This document shows, piece after piece, positions 8,469 to 17,897 of a stretch of 64,000 nt of DNA. Position numbers and translations under genes: made by a program. The notes below the pieces were generated by a model that worked only from the letters and a program-made list of their open reading frames with translations, did not search any database and was not told the origin of the DNA. Within the stretch, counting starts at the first letter, position 1, and each line of letters starts with the position of its first letter. The stretch is from Porphyromonadaceae bacterium UBA2751 (lineage in GTDB: Bacteria; Bacteroidota; Bacteroidia; Bacteroidales; Muribaculaceae): assembly GCA_002353285.1 (NCBI GenBank), contig DEJJ01000025.1, positions 6,262 to 70,261 of the forward strand. Reading direction: 5' to 3'.

Positions 8469-8500
8469 GCAAAATTAGTGCAAACCGAGCGAAATACAAA
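8469..8500 (-). promoter_or_regulatory. ispB promoter
   Basis: Minus strand: TTTG (8500-8497), 20-nt spacer, TAATTTTG (8476-8469), a full consensus match about 20 nt upstream of the start codon. Confidence 0.75.
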
Positions 8501-8571
8501 ATTTATTTGACTTTTTCAGGTGCAGCCTAATTTATCCAACATAAGTGCAAACCGAGCGAAATACAAAATTT
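8477..8571. repeat. 28-nt exact direct repeat in the ispB upstream region
   Basis: Two identical 28-nt copies, 8477-8504 and 8544-8571, containing GTGCAAACCGAGCG. The first contains the ispB -33 box and spacer; the second repeats that upstream half but its -7 position reads TTATGTTG, a weak match. The remainder of the 8450-8758 gap holds no convincing gene. Confidence 0.85.
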
Positions 8572-8719
8572 TTAAGAGCGAAAGTGGGGGCTGGTATTGC
8601 TTGCTGGCGTTAGATGTGGGACGGTTGAGAGGGGTGAAGTGGGTGACTTGTTGTGATGGGGCGTGCATTGCTTGTGGTGGGATTTTATTGGGGAAGGTTG
8701 AATTTTTTTTGTTAAAAAG

Positions 8720-8751
8720 TTGATTGGTTTAGTAGAATATGTGTAACTTTG
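8720..8751 (+). promoter_or_regulatory. Promoter placed almost on the start codon of the next gene
   Basis: TTGA at 8720-8723 and TAACTTTG at 8744-8751. Start sites normally fall 5-7 nt after this box, near 8757, while the ATG is at 8759, so the mRNA would be leaderless or nearly so. Confidence 0.6.
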
Positions 8752-8758
8752 ACGAATT

Positions 8759-9226
8759 ATGGAGTTTACATCAATTGAATTTTACGCAATCGCATTTTGC
8801 GTGGCGATGGGTCTGGTGGGATTTTTCCTGAGCCAGAAGCGCATTAAGCCAGCTGTGTCGCGCATCCAGTCGCTGGAGTTAGACAAGCTCGACACTGGGG
8901 CTGATGGCATGGGCACTATCAAGCTGACTGCGCACGCCGACGGCACTGTGACGATTGTGCGCACTGGCCTTAATTTGGTGGATGGCGAGACGGTGAATCT
9001 GATTGCGACGATCATCGACGACAAGTTGACGATTGAGGAGAAGAAGGGGAAGGCGAGTGCTCTGGGTGGCAGGGAGGAGCCCTATGCAGGGCATGCGACG
9101 GTGGACTTTTTCCTCGTTGACAACAAGATGTGGGTGCGCTACGAGAGCAGTGTGACTGGCCAGTGGGCAAAGTTCTCGTTCAAGAACATTGCTGGCAATG
9201 TGGTGGAGCATGAGATGCATTATTAG
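8759..9226 (+). CDS. Small membrane-anchored protein of unknown function
   Basis: 155 aa. One N-terminal membrane segment (about residues 7-24, YAIAFCVAMGLVGFFL), then a basic stretch and a soluble beta-rich domain of about 110 residues rich in Thr, Val and Asp. The orientation would leave the domain either in the periplasm or the cytosol; QKRIK after the helix favours the cytosol (positive-inside rule). I do not recognise a family. It is a single-gene unit with its own promoter. Confidence 0.75.
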   Translation: MEFTSIEFYAIAFCVAMGLVGFFLSQKRIKPAVSRIQSLELDKLDTGADGMGTIKLTAHADGTVTIVRTGLNLVDGETVNLIATIIDDKLTIEEKKGKASALGGREEPYAGHATVDFFLVDNKMWVRYESSVTGQWAKFSFKNIAGNVVEHEMHY

Positions 9227-9385
9227 TTTTTAATAATGCATAATGCACAATGCACAATTAGGCTGCGCCATTCTACTCTGTCCGACTCTGTCCGACTTTG
9301 TCTGACCAGTCTGACCTCTGGCTTCTGATTTCTGGCTTCTGAAATCTGACTTCTGGCTTCTGAAATCTGATGCCTGATGTTATTT
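9225..9385. repeat. Degenerate short-word intergenic repeats
   Basis: Three kinds of tandem words in a row: 'ataatgcacaatgcacaa', 'ctgtccgactctgtccgact' and 'cttctgaaatctgactt'. The stretch 9227-9460 otherwise holds only the upstream region of the first PorZ-like gene. Confidence 0.7.
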
Positions 9386-9460
9386 TTTGTGGTGAGGGAC
9401 AATTTATTAAGTTTTTTCACGTTTTAATTATTAATGGGACAAATTAATCAATTAGGATAT

Positions 9461-11779
9461 ATGTTAAAGAAACTTTTTCTTGCGTTGGCAGTGATGCTGC
9501 CGATGGTGGCGGTTGCTCAGCTTGGTGCTGGGCAGTGGAGGATGCACTCCTCGTTTGTGGGTGGTAGCGCGAAGAACTGCATTGATGCTGGTGACAGGGT
9601 GTATTACTTGTCGAGCGGTAGCTTGTATTGCATGGATAAGGCGACGCTGAGCAATGGTGTGCTGGATGCTACTAATGGTCTGAGCGATGTGAACGTGGGT
9701 CAAATTTATTACGACTATAGCAAGGGCTTGCTTGTGGTGGCTTATAATAACTGCAACATTGACATTGTGCTGCCAAGTGGTGAGGTGGTGAATGTGCCTG
9801 CGATCAAGGATGTGGTGCTGCACAAGGCTAAGGTGATCAATGACGTGAACTTTGCTGAGGGCAAGATTTATGTGGCGACCTCGTTTGGCTACATTGTTCT
9901 CGACGACACTACGTTTCAGGTGAAGGAGGTGCGCAACTATGATATGGATGTGACGTCGGTAGCCGAGGTGGGTGGTTACAAGGTGATGAGCCTTGGTAGC
10001 CAGTTCTACTATTGCAATGCTGATGAGCAGGTTGAGGCTGCGTGGTGGCACAAGACGCATGCTAATGCTAAGGGCAAGGGCCGCATTTTTCCCATTGACA
10101 ACAATAAGTTTTTCCTCTCGTGCGCTGCGACGTTCCAGATAGTGACCATTGGCCACGGCACTGACAGCCTGGGCGTTGACACGCTGAATTTCACTTTCAA
10201 GCAGGTGGTGGCTGCGGCGCCCGTGAGTGTGCAGCCTTATCCTGGAGGTTTCGTGGCCAGCTTTGGTGCTAAGAACTATTATTACACGATCTTGCCCGAT
10301 GCGAGCAAGGCGACCAAGGTGGCTGCGACCAACAGCGAGCTCTATACGAGCCAGGAGGAAGGAAACTGGTGGGTGCTGGGCTCGAAGGGTCTGGCTCACG
10401 TGGTGAATGGTGTGAAGGGCGACTACATGATGCCGAATGGGATCAGCATCACTGCCAACGCCTACTATAGCAACTACGACCCCTATCAGCAACGTGTGCT
10501 GCTCTCGCGCACGACCGACAACTTTGTGATTAAGAATTACTCAGCGAAGACCGAGGTAAACTCCTACGATGGCACCTCTTGGAAAAACATCACCCCTGTG
10601 AATGCTCCCAACCTGAGTGGAAGCCTGAATTTGGCCTTGTCGCCCAACGAGCCTAACACCTACTTCTACTGCAATCGCACTGGTAGCGTGTGCAAGGTCA
10701 AGGACGACACTGTGAGGGTTACTTACGACGCCAACAACAGCCCTGTGATTAGTCGCACAATGCTCGATTTTGACTCCAAAGGCAACTTGTGGATGCCACA
10801 ATCTAAGCTGGCCACTGGAGTGGCTGTGCTAACCCCCGAGAATCAGCTTCTTGACCAAGTGGATGCCAGCAATTTTGCGATGTGCGACATGGGTGAGCAT
10901 GCTTTCCCTAATAATTCCACTTATTTCAAACGCCAGGTTTTTTGCATTGGCGCTGGCGACACCAAGATTTACACCTGGGGCGAGTATGATTTCCCCATCT
11001 ACATTTGGAACAACAACGACGACCTGAGCTTGAACCAGTATAGGAAGTTTGACTCGTTCAACGATCAGGACAACAAGAATTTTGATCCCTGGGGATGGAT
11101 CTATTTCAAGGCCGATAACGATGGCATGGTGTGGATGGGCACAGTGAGTGGTGTGGTGTCAATGAATCCTGCCAATGCGTTTGACGAGGATTTCCGCATC
11201 AATAGGTTGATGTATAATAAATTTGAGGGCATCGACACCGAGGGTGGCTTGTGTGAGGGGTTGCAGGTTAACTATATCGACGTTGACGCTGCCAACAACA
11301 AGTGGATTGCTACCAACGCATCGGGCGTGTTCTTCGTGAGCGCTGATGGTAGGGAGGTGTACAAGCACTTCGACTCGAGCAATAGCCCGCTGCCTACCGA
11401 CCAGGTTTACAGCGTGTGCTGCAACCGTGCCACTAATTCGGTGCTCATTGTGACTTCAAGCGGTGTGCTTGAGTACTTCCCTGGCAGAACTCCTTCGGCA
11501 AGCGATTACAGCGATGTGTGGGTATATCCAAGCGTGATAGAACCCAATTTCACTGGCCTTGTGGCTATCAATGGCTTGATGGACAGCTCTAACGTGGTAA
11601 TCACCGATGGTGATGGCAATGTGGTGAAGACTATCGTGTCGGATGGTGGCATTGCACTGTGGGATGCCTGTGACGACGCTGGCGTGCGTGTGGGCACTGG
11701 CTATTACAATGTGTATGCCTCGCAGGGTGAGACGAGCACCGCAGGCGAGCCTGTGGCTAAGATTGCTGTAATTAAGTAG
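9461..11779 (+). CDS. PorZ-like secreted beta-propeller protein, copy 1
   Basis: 772 aa from the ATG at 9461; an ATG 27 nt upstream would put extra residues before the signal peptide. The leader is about 19 residues ending in VAVA. The mature protein starts with the family signature GQWRMHSSF, then two propeller-type regions (about 25-330 and 340-660) with repeated blades such as KIYVATSFGYIVLDD and GMVWMGTVSGVVSMNP (regulator-propeller-like blades). The C-terminal 90 residues are a beta-sandwich resembling a type IX sorting domain (VITDGDGNVVKT, GGIALWD). PorZ in Porphyromonas is a 776-aa cell-surface component of the type IX attachment complex. First of three tandem paralogues; its C-terminal domain is the most diverged (YPSVIEPN instead of YPNPV). 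Confidence 0.8.
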   Translation: MLKKLFLALAVMLPMVAVAQLGAGQWRMHSSFVGGSAKNCIDAGDRVYYLSSGSLYCMDKATLSNGVLDATNGLSDVNVGQIYYDYSKGLLVVAYNNCNIDIVLPSGEVVNVPAIKDVVLHKAKVINDVNFAEGKIYVATSFGYIVLDDTTFQVKEVRNYDMDVTSVAEVGGYKVMSLGSQFYYCNADEQVEAAWWHKTHANAKGKGRIFPIDNNKFFLSCAATFQIVTIGHGTDSLGVDTLNFTFKQVVAAAPVSVQPYPGGFVASFGAKNYYYTILPDASKATKVAATNSELYTSQEEGNWWVLGSKGLAHVVNGVKGDYMMPNGISITANAYYSNYDPYQQRVLLSRTTDNFVIKNYSAKTEVNSYDGTSWKNITPVNAPNLSGSLNLALSPNEPNTYFYCNRTGSVCKVKDDTVRVTYDANNSPVISRTMLDFDSKGNLWMPQSKLATGVAVLTPENQLLDQVDASNFAMCDMGEHAFPNNSTYFKRQVFCIGAGDTKIYTWGEYDFPIYIWNNNDDLSLNQYRKFDSFNDQDNKNFDPWGWIYFKADNDGMVWMGTVSGVVSMNPANAFDEDFRINRLMYNKFEGIDTEGGLCEGLQVNYIDVDAANNKWIATNASGVFFVSADGREVYKHFDSSNSPLPTDQVYSVCCNRATNSVLIVTSSGVLEYFPGRTPSASDYSDVWVYPSVIEPNFTGLVAINGLMDSSNVVITDGDGNVVKTIVSDGGIALWDACDDAGVRVGTGYYNVYASQGETSTAGEPVAKIAVIK

Positions 11780-11840
11780 TTGAGAGTTAAGAGCGGGGAG
11801 TGCTATCCTGCTGCTGACTGGTAACTCGTGAAATAGAAAC

Positions 11841-11888
11841 TGGGTCCCAACGCTGAAGTCTTGAAGGCGTTGGGACCCATTGTTTTTT
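11841..11888 (+). terminator. Terminator after PorZ-like copy 1
   Basis: Arms TGGGTCCCAACGC (11841-11853) and its complement (11867-11879), a 13-nt loop, then TTGTTTTTT. Copies 1 and 2 are therefore probably separate transcription units. Confidence 0.85.
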
Positions 11889-11978
11889 AGCACTTTGGGT
11901 ATAATGTGAATGCTTTACACAATTTTAGGCTAACTTCTTGCGTTATTATATTAATAACATAAAGAAATCTTAACTATC

Positions 11979-14363
11979 ATGCGTAAATACCTTTTCACCA
12001 TTGCCATCTCGATGGCTGCGTTAATTGCTGGAGCTCAAATCAACGTTGGGCAGTGGAAGATACATCCCTATTTTGTGGGTGCTAATGTTGCTAATTGTGT
12101 GGATGCTGGCGAGAGAGTGTATTATCTTGTGAGTGGAAGCCTGTTTTGCTACGACAAGGCGACGGGGTCTAACGAGTCGGTCAACTCCACTGGCAAGCTC
12201 AACAGCGAGAGCATTAAGCAGATATACTACAACTATAACAAGGGCTATCTGTTTGTTACCTACGACGACTCTAATATCGATGTAATCAAGAATGATGGCA
12301 CTGTGGTGAACATCAGCGCTCTCAAGGATGTGATTCTCAATAAAGCGAAGGACATTAACGATGTCACCTTTGGCGAGAACAAGACCTATGTGGCCACATC
12401 GTTTGGCTACATTGCCATTGAGGACGAGACGTTCAGGGTAATGGAGGCAAAATATTTCGACGTGAATATCCTGTCGGTGGCACAGGTGGGTCAGTACAAG
12501 ATAATGATTCTCTCCAATAAGTTCTACTACTGCAAAGTGGATGAGCAGGTGGATCAGGTCCGGTGGCACAGCCAGGCCGATAACTCTGCTGGCGATGGCT
12601 ACATCTTCCCAGCCAGTGACAACAGCTTTTTCCTGACCACAAAGTCGTCGTTATACAGAGTTACACTAACCGAGAATGGCGATGGCACATTATCGTTCTC
12701 GCCCAGCAAGGTGTCCAGTGATATACCTTCGGTGGTTCAGCGTTGCGCTTCGGGCATTGTGGCGAGCCATTTCTATTACACGACATCGGGCCCTTATGGA
12801 GCCGTGATAAAGAACTATCGTGACTATTACTACACCTTTGATAGCGATGGCAGCAATGCTGTGCAGCACGATGGTGCTGGCGTTTACTCTTCGCACGAGA
12901 ATGGCAACTGGTGGGTGACTACAGCCAGCGGACTCACTCATGTTGTAAATGGCGTGATGGGCGATGAGTTGGTGCCCGATGGTATCACCATCGGCAAGAA
13001 TGCCTACTGGACTACCTACGACCCCTACATGCAGCGAGTGCTGCTGTGCCGTGCTTGCGAGAATAATGTGCTCAGCTATGACCAGTCTAATGTCACCGAG
13101 ATTAACTCTTACGACGGCGACAAGTGGCGAACCATTACACCTCAGTTTGACGACACCTTTGGTAGCAACTTCTGGATTGTAGTGTCGCCCAACGAGCCCG
13201 ACACCTATTTCTTCAGCTTCCGCAAGATTGGTGGCATTGCCAAGGTTAAGAATGGCAACTTGGTGCTGAGGTATGACCCCGTGGTGAGCAATCACCTGGT
13301 GAGCGAGAGGGGCACGGCCTTGGCTTTTGACTCTAAAGGCAACTTGTGGTCGGCTCAACCCTACGCTGGTTTCAAAGCCGACGACCCCGACCCATCGCCC
13401 GATGTTGTGGTTCTCACCCCTGAGAAGCAAGCCCTGAGTGAGATTACTCCTGCCGACTTTATAGTAAACGATTTAGGGAAAAAACTTAAGGATGCGGGTG
13501 ATGGCTACAAGCGAATGGTATTCGGTGTTGGGGCTGGCGACACCAAGGTGTTCTCAACGGGTAGTTATAACGCCCCGCTCATTATTTGGAACAATAACGA
13601 CGACCTGAGCCTGAAGCAGTACAAGGTGTTCAACTCGTTTAACGATCAGGACAACAAGTTCTTCTCGACTTATGGATGGACCTACATTAAGGCCGATAAC
13701 GATGGGCGCATCTGGCTGGGTACAGTGAGTGGCATCGTGTCAATGGATCCGCGTGAGGCTTTCAACGACGACTTCCGCATCACTCGCAACAAGGTGACGA
13801 AGAACGAGGGGAAGGCTGTGAACGAGGTGCTGCTCGAGGGAACACAGGTTAATTGCATCGACGTTGACCAGCTCAACCGCAAGTGGGTGGGCACTAACAC
13901 TGCCGGTATCTATCTGGTGAGTGCCGATGGTTCTGAGATCATCAAACACTTCGACATGAGCAACAGCGTGATGCCAAGCGACCAGGTCTACAGCGTGTGC
14001 TGCAATCGTGCCACTGGCTCGGTGGTTGCTGTCACTGCCAATGGTGTGGTGGAATATTATGGCGACATGACCCCGTCGGCAAGCGATTATAGCAATGTTT
14101 ACGCTTATCCTAACCCTGTGCAGTCGTCATTCACTGGCTTTGTCACCATCACAGGGCTCATGGAGAACTCCACTGTGGTGATTACCGATATTGCTGGCAA
14201 TCAGGTGGCAACAGCCACTTCAACAGGAGGCGTTGCCCTGTGGGATGCCTGCAATGCGCAAGGTGTGCCAGTCAAGACCGGCATCTACAAGGTTTATGCT
14301 GCTCAAGGACAAGCTCCAAGCACCACAGGCACGCCAGTGACAAGGATTGCGGTAATCAAGTAA
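11979..14363 (+). CDS. PorZ-like secreted beta-propeller protein, copy 2
   Basis: 794 aa. Signal peptide of about 19 residues ending in AGA. Begins with VGQWKIHPYF, then the same two-propeller plan as copy 1 and long matching stretches (KTYVATSFGYIAIED, IIWNNNDDLSLKQYK, GRIWLGTVSGIVSMDP, DQVYSVCCNRATGS). The C-terminal domain contains the conventional YAYPNPVQSSF and GIYKVYAAQG of a type A sorting domain. Likely exported to the periplasm or surface. Very similar to copy 1 in the second half, which points to a fairly recent duplication. Copy 3 follows after a gap of only 66 nt with no terminator, so copies 2 and 3 may be cotranscribed. Confidence 0.82.
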   Translation: MRKYLFTIAISMAALIAGAQINVGQWKIHPYFVGANVANCVDAGERVYYLVSGSLFCYDKATGSNESVNSTGKLNSESIKQIYYNYNKGYLFVTYDDSNIDVIKNDGTVVNISALKDVILNKAKDINDVTFGENKTYVATSFGYIAIEDETFRVMEAKYFDVNILSVAQVGQYKIMILSNKFYYCKVDEQVDQVRWHSQADNSAGDGYIFPASDNSFFLTTKSSLYRVTLTENGDGTLSFSPSKVSSDIPSVVQRCASGIVASHFYYTTSGPYGAVIKNYRDYYYTFDSDGSNAVQHDGAGVYSSHENGNWWVTTASGLTHVVNGVMGDELVPDGITIGKNAYWTTYDPYMQRVLLCRACENNVLSYDQSNVTEINSYDGDKWRTITPQFDDTFGSNFWIVVSPNEPDTYFFSFRKIGGIAKVKNGNLVLRYDPVVSNHLVSERGTALAFDSKGNLWSAQPYAGFKADDPDPSPDVVVLTPEKQALSEITPADFIVNDLGKKLKDAGDGYKRMVFGVGAGDTKVFSTGSYNAPLIIWNNNDDLSLKQYKVFNSFNDQDNKFFSTYGWTYIKADNDGRIWLGTVSGIVSMDPREAFNDDFRITRNKVTKNEGKAVNEVLLEGTQVNCIDVDQLNRKWVGTNTAGIYLVSADGSEIIKHFDMSNSVMPSDQVYSVCCNRATGSVVAVTANGVVEYYGDMTPSASDYSNVYAYPNPVQSSFTGFVTITGLMENSTVVITDIAGNQVATATSTGGVALWDACNAQGVPVKTGIYKVYAAQGQAPSTTGTPVTRIAVIK

Positions 14364-14429
14364 AAGCGCGTGGAGCGTAGAACTTATACATTCACTCTCG
14401 TCCACTTGTTATTCGATAATAATAGGAAT

Positions 14430-16745
14430 ATGAAACACATCATCACATTGGTTGCTGCACTGGTTGTGGCATTAGTGGCGCAAGCTCAAAGCGATTTCGG
14501 GAAATGGATCATTCATCCCATCTTTGCAAGCGATAATATTACCAATTGCATCGACACTGGCGATGACGTCTATTACCTTGCCAGTGGCAACCTGTATCGC
14601 TACGACAAGGACACTCAAGAGAATGAAGACCTGAACCGTGCCAATTACCTGAGCGACTCGGGCGTGGAGAACATCTACTTCAATGCTCGCGAGAACTACA
14701 TCATGGTCGCTTATCGCAATTCTAACATCGACGTGATTGATGTGGCCTCGGGCAATGTTAACAACATCAGCGACATCAAGAATGCCGATCTCAGCACTTC
14801 CAGGACAATCAATAGCATCACCTTTGCCGAGCCTAACATGGCTATCGTGGCAACCGATTTCGGCTTTGTGATTCTCAACGATAGCAAGCTCGAGGTTATA
14901 TCCTCTTTTATCTCCGATAAGGTTATGACAGGTGCAATGTTGCTGGGCAACCACTTGGTGGTGAACCAGGCTGGCCGATTCTACTATGCTCCAGCAGCCA
15001 AGCACATACAGCAGCTTAGCGACTTCAGCTCGGCTTGGGTGGGACTCAATGGCCCCATGGTGCCCATCAGCACCAACAGGTTCTTTGTGCTGGCCGAGGA
15101 TCAGCTCGCGCTGGTCAGCGCCACTCCCAGTGCCGATGGCCTCACATTCAGCACGTCGAAGGTGGCTTCTGGTAAGCCCATCGCAGTCAATACCATGCAA
15201 GGAGGTGGCCATGTAATAAGCTTCGACGATGCTTCTTACTACTATACCACTAGCACCGAGGGCGACAATGCAGTGCAGCACGAGGGCAGTGGCATCTACT
15301 CCAGCAGCGAGGGTGGCGATGCCATGTGGGTGCTTGACGGCGACGGCCTCAAGCACATGGCTGGCGGCACTGTCACTGCCACCATCAAGCCCAATGCAAT
15401 CTCTATCTCGGGAGTGCCATTCTGGATGGAATATGACGTGGCACAAAGCCGGCTGATGCTTGCCAGCACGGCCGACAATGTGATTCTCTCATCGCTGGCT
15501 GGTGTGACGCAGTTTAACACTTTCGATGGAAACTTCTGGAAAAACATCACTCCACCCGAGCTGCCCGAGCCCGACGAGGGATGCTACTGGCCTGTGATTT
15601 CGCCCAATGAGCCTAACACCTATTATTTCAGCACCAGGCGCAAGGGCATCATCAAGGTTACCGACGACAAGGTTGCCGAGCACCTCACTAATGCCTCATG
15701 CGGCATTGTGGAGCGCATGGCAGGCTTGAGATTTGACTCGCAGGGCAACCTGTGGATCGTCCAGACTCGTGATAACGACCACCCAGTGCGAGTGCTCACC
15801 CCAGCAAAGCAAAAAAAGGGGAACATCACAGCGCAGGACTTCATCTTCAACAAGAGTGCGCACATCAGCAACCTCAACCACGAAGGTTTCAAGCGCACGC
15901 AGTTTGCAATAGGCGCTGGCGACACTAAGGTGTTCACCAGTGGCCAGTATGGCGAGGCTCTCGTCATTTGGGACAATAACAGCGACCTGTCGCTTAATCA
16001 CAGCATCTCATTCGCGGCCAAGTCGCTCATTGACCAAGACGGGAAAAACATCGATTGGTACGAGATTCGTGCTCTGGCCGCCGATGCCGATGGTCTCGTG
16101 TGGATGGGAACCACATCGGGACTTATCGCATTCGACCCCAGTCGTGCTTTTGATGCCGACTTCCATGTCACCCACATCAAGGTGCCTCGCAACGATGGCA
16201 CTAATCTGGCCGACTATCTGCTCGATGGGCAGACTGTCAACTGCATCGCTGTCGACGGAGCAAACCGCAAGTGGATTGGCACCGAAGCTTCGGGACTATT
16301 CCTCGTCAGTGCCGATGGGCAAAAGGTTCTCAAGAACTTCAATGCCACCAATAGTGTCATCGGAAGTAATGAAATTTATCAGGTGTGCTGCGACCCTACT
16401 GGCAACTCGGTCTTCGTTACAACTCCGTTGGGAGTGGCTGAGTACAAGAGCGATGCCACACCAGGACAAGACAGTTTCAGTAACATCTACGCCTATCCCA
16501 ATCCCGTTAGGCCCGACTATGGAGGCCCGATTAACATCACCGGACTCATGGACAACTCGTTAATCAAAATTACCGATCCTTCGGGCAACGTGGTGCGCTC
16601 GCTCAAGTCAACGGGCGGCATGGTGAGCTGGGACGGATGTAACTACAACGGCGACCTCGTGCCCACCGGTGTCTACACCATTATTGCATCGCAAGCTGGT
16701 GGCTCAGGCGGTGGCGGCACCACCCGTGTGCTCATCGTCCGCTAA
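14430..16745 (+). CDS. PorZ-like secreted beta-propeller protein, copy 3
   Basis: 771 aa from the ATG at 14430; the GTG at 14370 would place 20 non-leader residues in front of the signal peptide. Leader of about 20 residues ending in AQA. Starts with FGKWIIHPIF and has the propeller blades MAIVATDFGFVILND and GLVWMGTTSGLIAFDP. The C-terminal domain has YAYPNPVRPDYGG and GVYTIIAS. It is the most diverged of the three, and a Gly-rich tract precedes the last strand. If one copy keeps the ancestral PorZ role, sequence alone does not say which. Followed 29 nt later by folA. Confidence 0.82.
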   Translation: MKHIITLVAALVVALVAQAQSDFGKWIIHPIFASDNITNCIDTGDDVYYLASGNLYRYDKDTQENEDLNRANYLSDSGVENIYFNARENYIMVAYRNSNIDVIDVASGNVNNISDIKNADLSTSRTINSITFAEPNMAIVATDFGFVILNDSKLEVISSFISDKVMTGAMLLGNHLVVNQAGRFYYAPAAKHIQQLSDFSSAWVGLNGPMVPISTNRFFVLAEDQLALVSATPSADGLTFSTSKVASGKPIAVNTMQGGGHVISFDDASYYYTTSTEGDNAVQHEGSGIYSSSEGGDAMWVLDGDGLKHMAGGTVTATIKPNAISISGVPFWMEYDVAQSRLMLASTADNVILSSLAGVTQFNTFDGNFWKNITPPELPEPDEGCYWPVISPNEPNTYYFSTRRKGIIKVTDDKVAEHLTNASCGIVERMAGLRFDSQGNLWIVQTRDNDHPVRVLTPAKQKKGNITAQDFIFNKSAHISNLNHEGFKRTQFAIGAGDTKVFTSGQYGEALVIWDNNSDLSLNHSISFAAKSLIDQDGKNIDWYEIRALAADADGLVWMGTTSGLIAFDPSRAFDADFHVTHIKVPRNDGTNLADYLLDGQTVNCIAVDGANRKWIGTEASGLFLVSADGQKVLKNFNATNSVIGSNEIYQVCCDPTGNSVFVTTPLGVAEYKSDATPGQDSFSNIYAYPNPVRPDYGGPINITGLMDNSLIKITDPSGNVVRSLKSTGGMVSWDGCNYNGDLVPTGVYTIIASQAGGSGGGGTTRVLIVR

Positions 16746-16774
16746 AACAAGCACCCAACTAAGCACTAATAACT

Positions 16775-17293
16775 ATGGACTATAATCTCTCAGCAATAGT
16801 GGCGATTGACCGAAATGGTGCCATTGGCAAGCAAGGGCAGTTGTTGTGCCACCTGCCTGCCGACATGCGTCATTTCAAGGAAACCACTATGGGGCATAGC
16901 ATCGTGATGGGTCGCAAGACCTTTGAGTCGTTCCCCAATGGGGCACTCCCCGGCCGCCAGAACATTGTCGTGACCCGCAATCGCGGCTACCAGCCCCAGG
17001 GTGTGACAGTGGTGCATAGCATCGACGAGGCCTTGGCAGCAGCCACGATGCCTGGTGAGGTGTTCGTCATTGGTGGTGCCGAAATCTATTGTGCCACATT
17101 TGACACCCTGACCACCATTTATCTCACGGTTATTGATCACGAGTTTGAGGGTGCCGATGCCCACTTCCCACGCATCGACCTGAGGCGGTGGACAATTGTT
17201 GACCGCAGTGACCATCCTGCCGACGAGCGCAACCCTTATCCTTTCGCCTTCATGACGCTGCGCCGCAAGAAAGCTGTCACTCACACTAAATAG
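16775..17293 (+). CDS. folA: Dihydrofolate reductase
   Basis: 172 aa. Reduces dihydrofolate to tetrahydrofolate with NADPH. Conserved features: AIVAIDRNGAIGKQGQLLCHLPADMRHFK (residues 7-35, with the catalytic acid in PADM), the NADPH-binding MGRKTFES, PGRQNIVVTR and VIGGAEIY. The length is normal. Thymidylate synthase, which regenerates dihydrofolate, lies just downstream on the opposite strand, the small membrane protein between them. Folate and dTMP synthesis are thus clustered although not in one operon. Confidence 0.95.
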   Translation: MDYNLSAIVAIDRNGAIGKQGQLLCHLPADMRHFKETTMGHSIVMGRKTFESFPNGALPGRQNIVVTRNRGYQPQGVTVVHSIDEALAAATMPGEVFVIGGAEIYCATFDTLTTIYLTVIDHEFEGADAHFPRIDLRRWTIVDRSDHPADERNPYPFAFMTLRRKKAVTHTK

Positions 17294-17302
17294 AATAGGA
17301 CC

Positions 17303-17797
17303 ATGAACAATCCTGCAAACGGAGCGCCGCAATATCCCAAAGGTCCTGCACCGCAATACTATCAAGGCCCTGCTCCACAATACCCTCAGTATCCACCCAT
17401 GCCTCCAGCCAAGAAAAAGGTGTGGCCTTGGGTGTTATTTGGTGGATGTGGTTGCATGGCGTTAGTTGCTGTCATCATCTTTGTTTCAATGGTGTGGTTC
17501 GTCAACCAGCCCGACCCTAACGACACCACGCACATCATCAATGAACTTGGCATCGACACCAAGTCGGCTCGCGTGCGTGACAGCTCGAGCGAAATCATGA
17601 AGCACTTGCATCTTAACATGCCCAAGGACTCGGTGCTCATGGTCCTGGGCATGCCCACCGAGTATCAATACACCAACTGGAGCGACATGCTCATGTATGA
17701 GTATCACTACAACGATAGCACTACTAATAGTGTTATTATTTACTTTGAGAACAACGTGGTAAGCGACTTCTTCGACGAAAATTCAGAGCCTGTTTGA
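17303..17797 (+). CDS. Pro-rich single-pass membrane protein with BamE/SmpA-like domain
   Basis: 164 aa, 9 nt after folA, probably cotranscribed. Residues 1-36 are a Pro/Gln/Tyr-rich cytosolic tail (PAPQYPQYPPMPP) followed by KKK. Residues about 39-66 form a membrane helix containing GGCGCMALVA. The exported part carries NMPKDSVLMVLGMPTEYQYT, the loop seen in SmpA/OmlA (BamE-like) domains, followed by a Tyr-rich strand region. BamE-like folds occur in many envelope proteins, so the role is unknown. Confidence 0.75.
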   Translation: MNNPANGAPQYPKGPAPQYYQGPAPQYPQYPPMPPAKKKVWPWVLFGGCGCMALVAVIIFVSMVWFVNQPDPNDTTHIINELGIDTKSARVRDSSSEIMKHLHLNMPKDSVLMVLGMPTEYQYTNWSDMLMYEYHYNDSTTNSVIIYFENNVVSDFFDENSEPV

Positions 17798-17829
17798 TAC
17801 AAGCGGTGTGCAAAGTGTTAATTATCAGG

Positions 17830-17870
17830 AAAAAATCACGCCACAGTTTTAGTGCTGCGGCGTGTGTTTT
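17830..17870. terminator. Bidirectional terminator between the folA operon and thyA
   Basis: Stem formed by CACGCC-A-CAG and CTG-C-GGCGTG (17837-17864) with an A-tract on the left and T-tract on the right, matching the convergent genes on both sides. Confidence 0.75.
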
Positions 17871-17897
17871 TTAGATGGATGAGATAGAGTGCATTAG

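Noticed and set aside
8520..8723. 67-aa open frame between ispB and the membrane protein
   Set aside because: It overlaps the 28-nt repeat, lacks a plausible start and has an unlikely composition; it is best seen as the promoter region.
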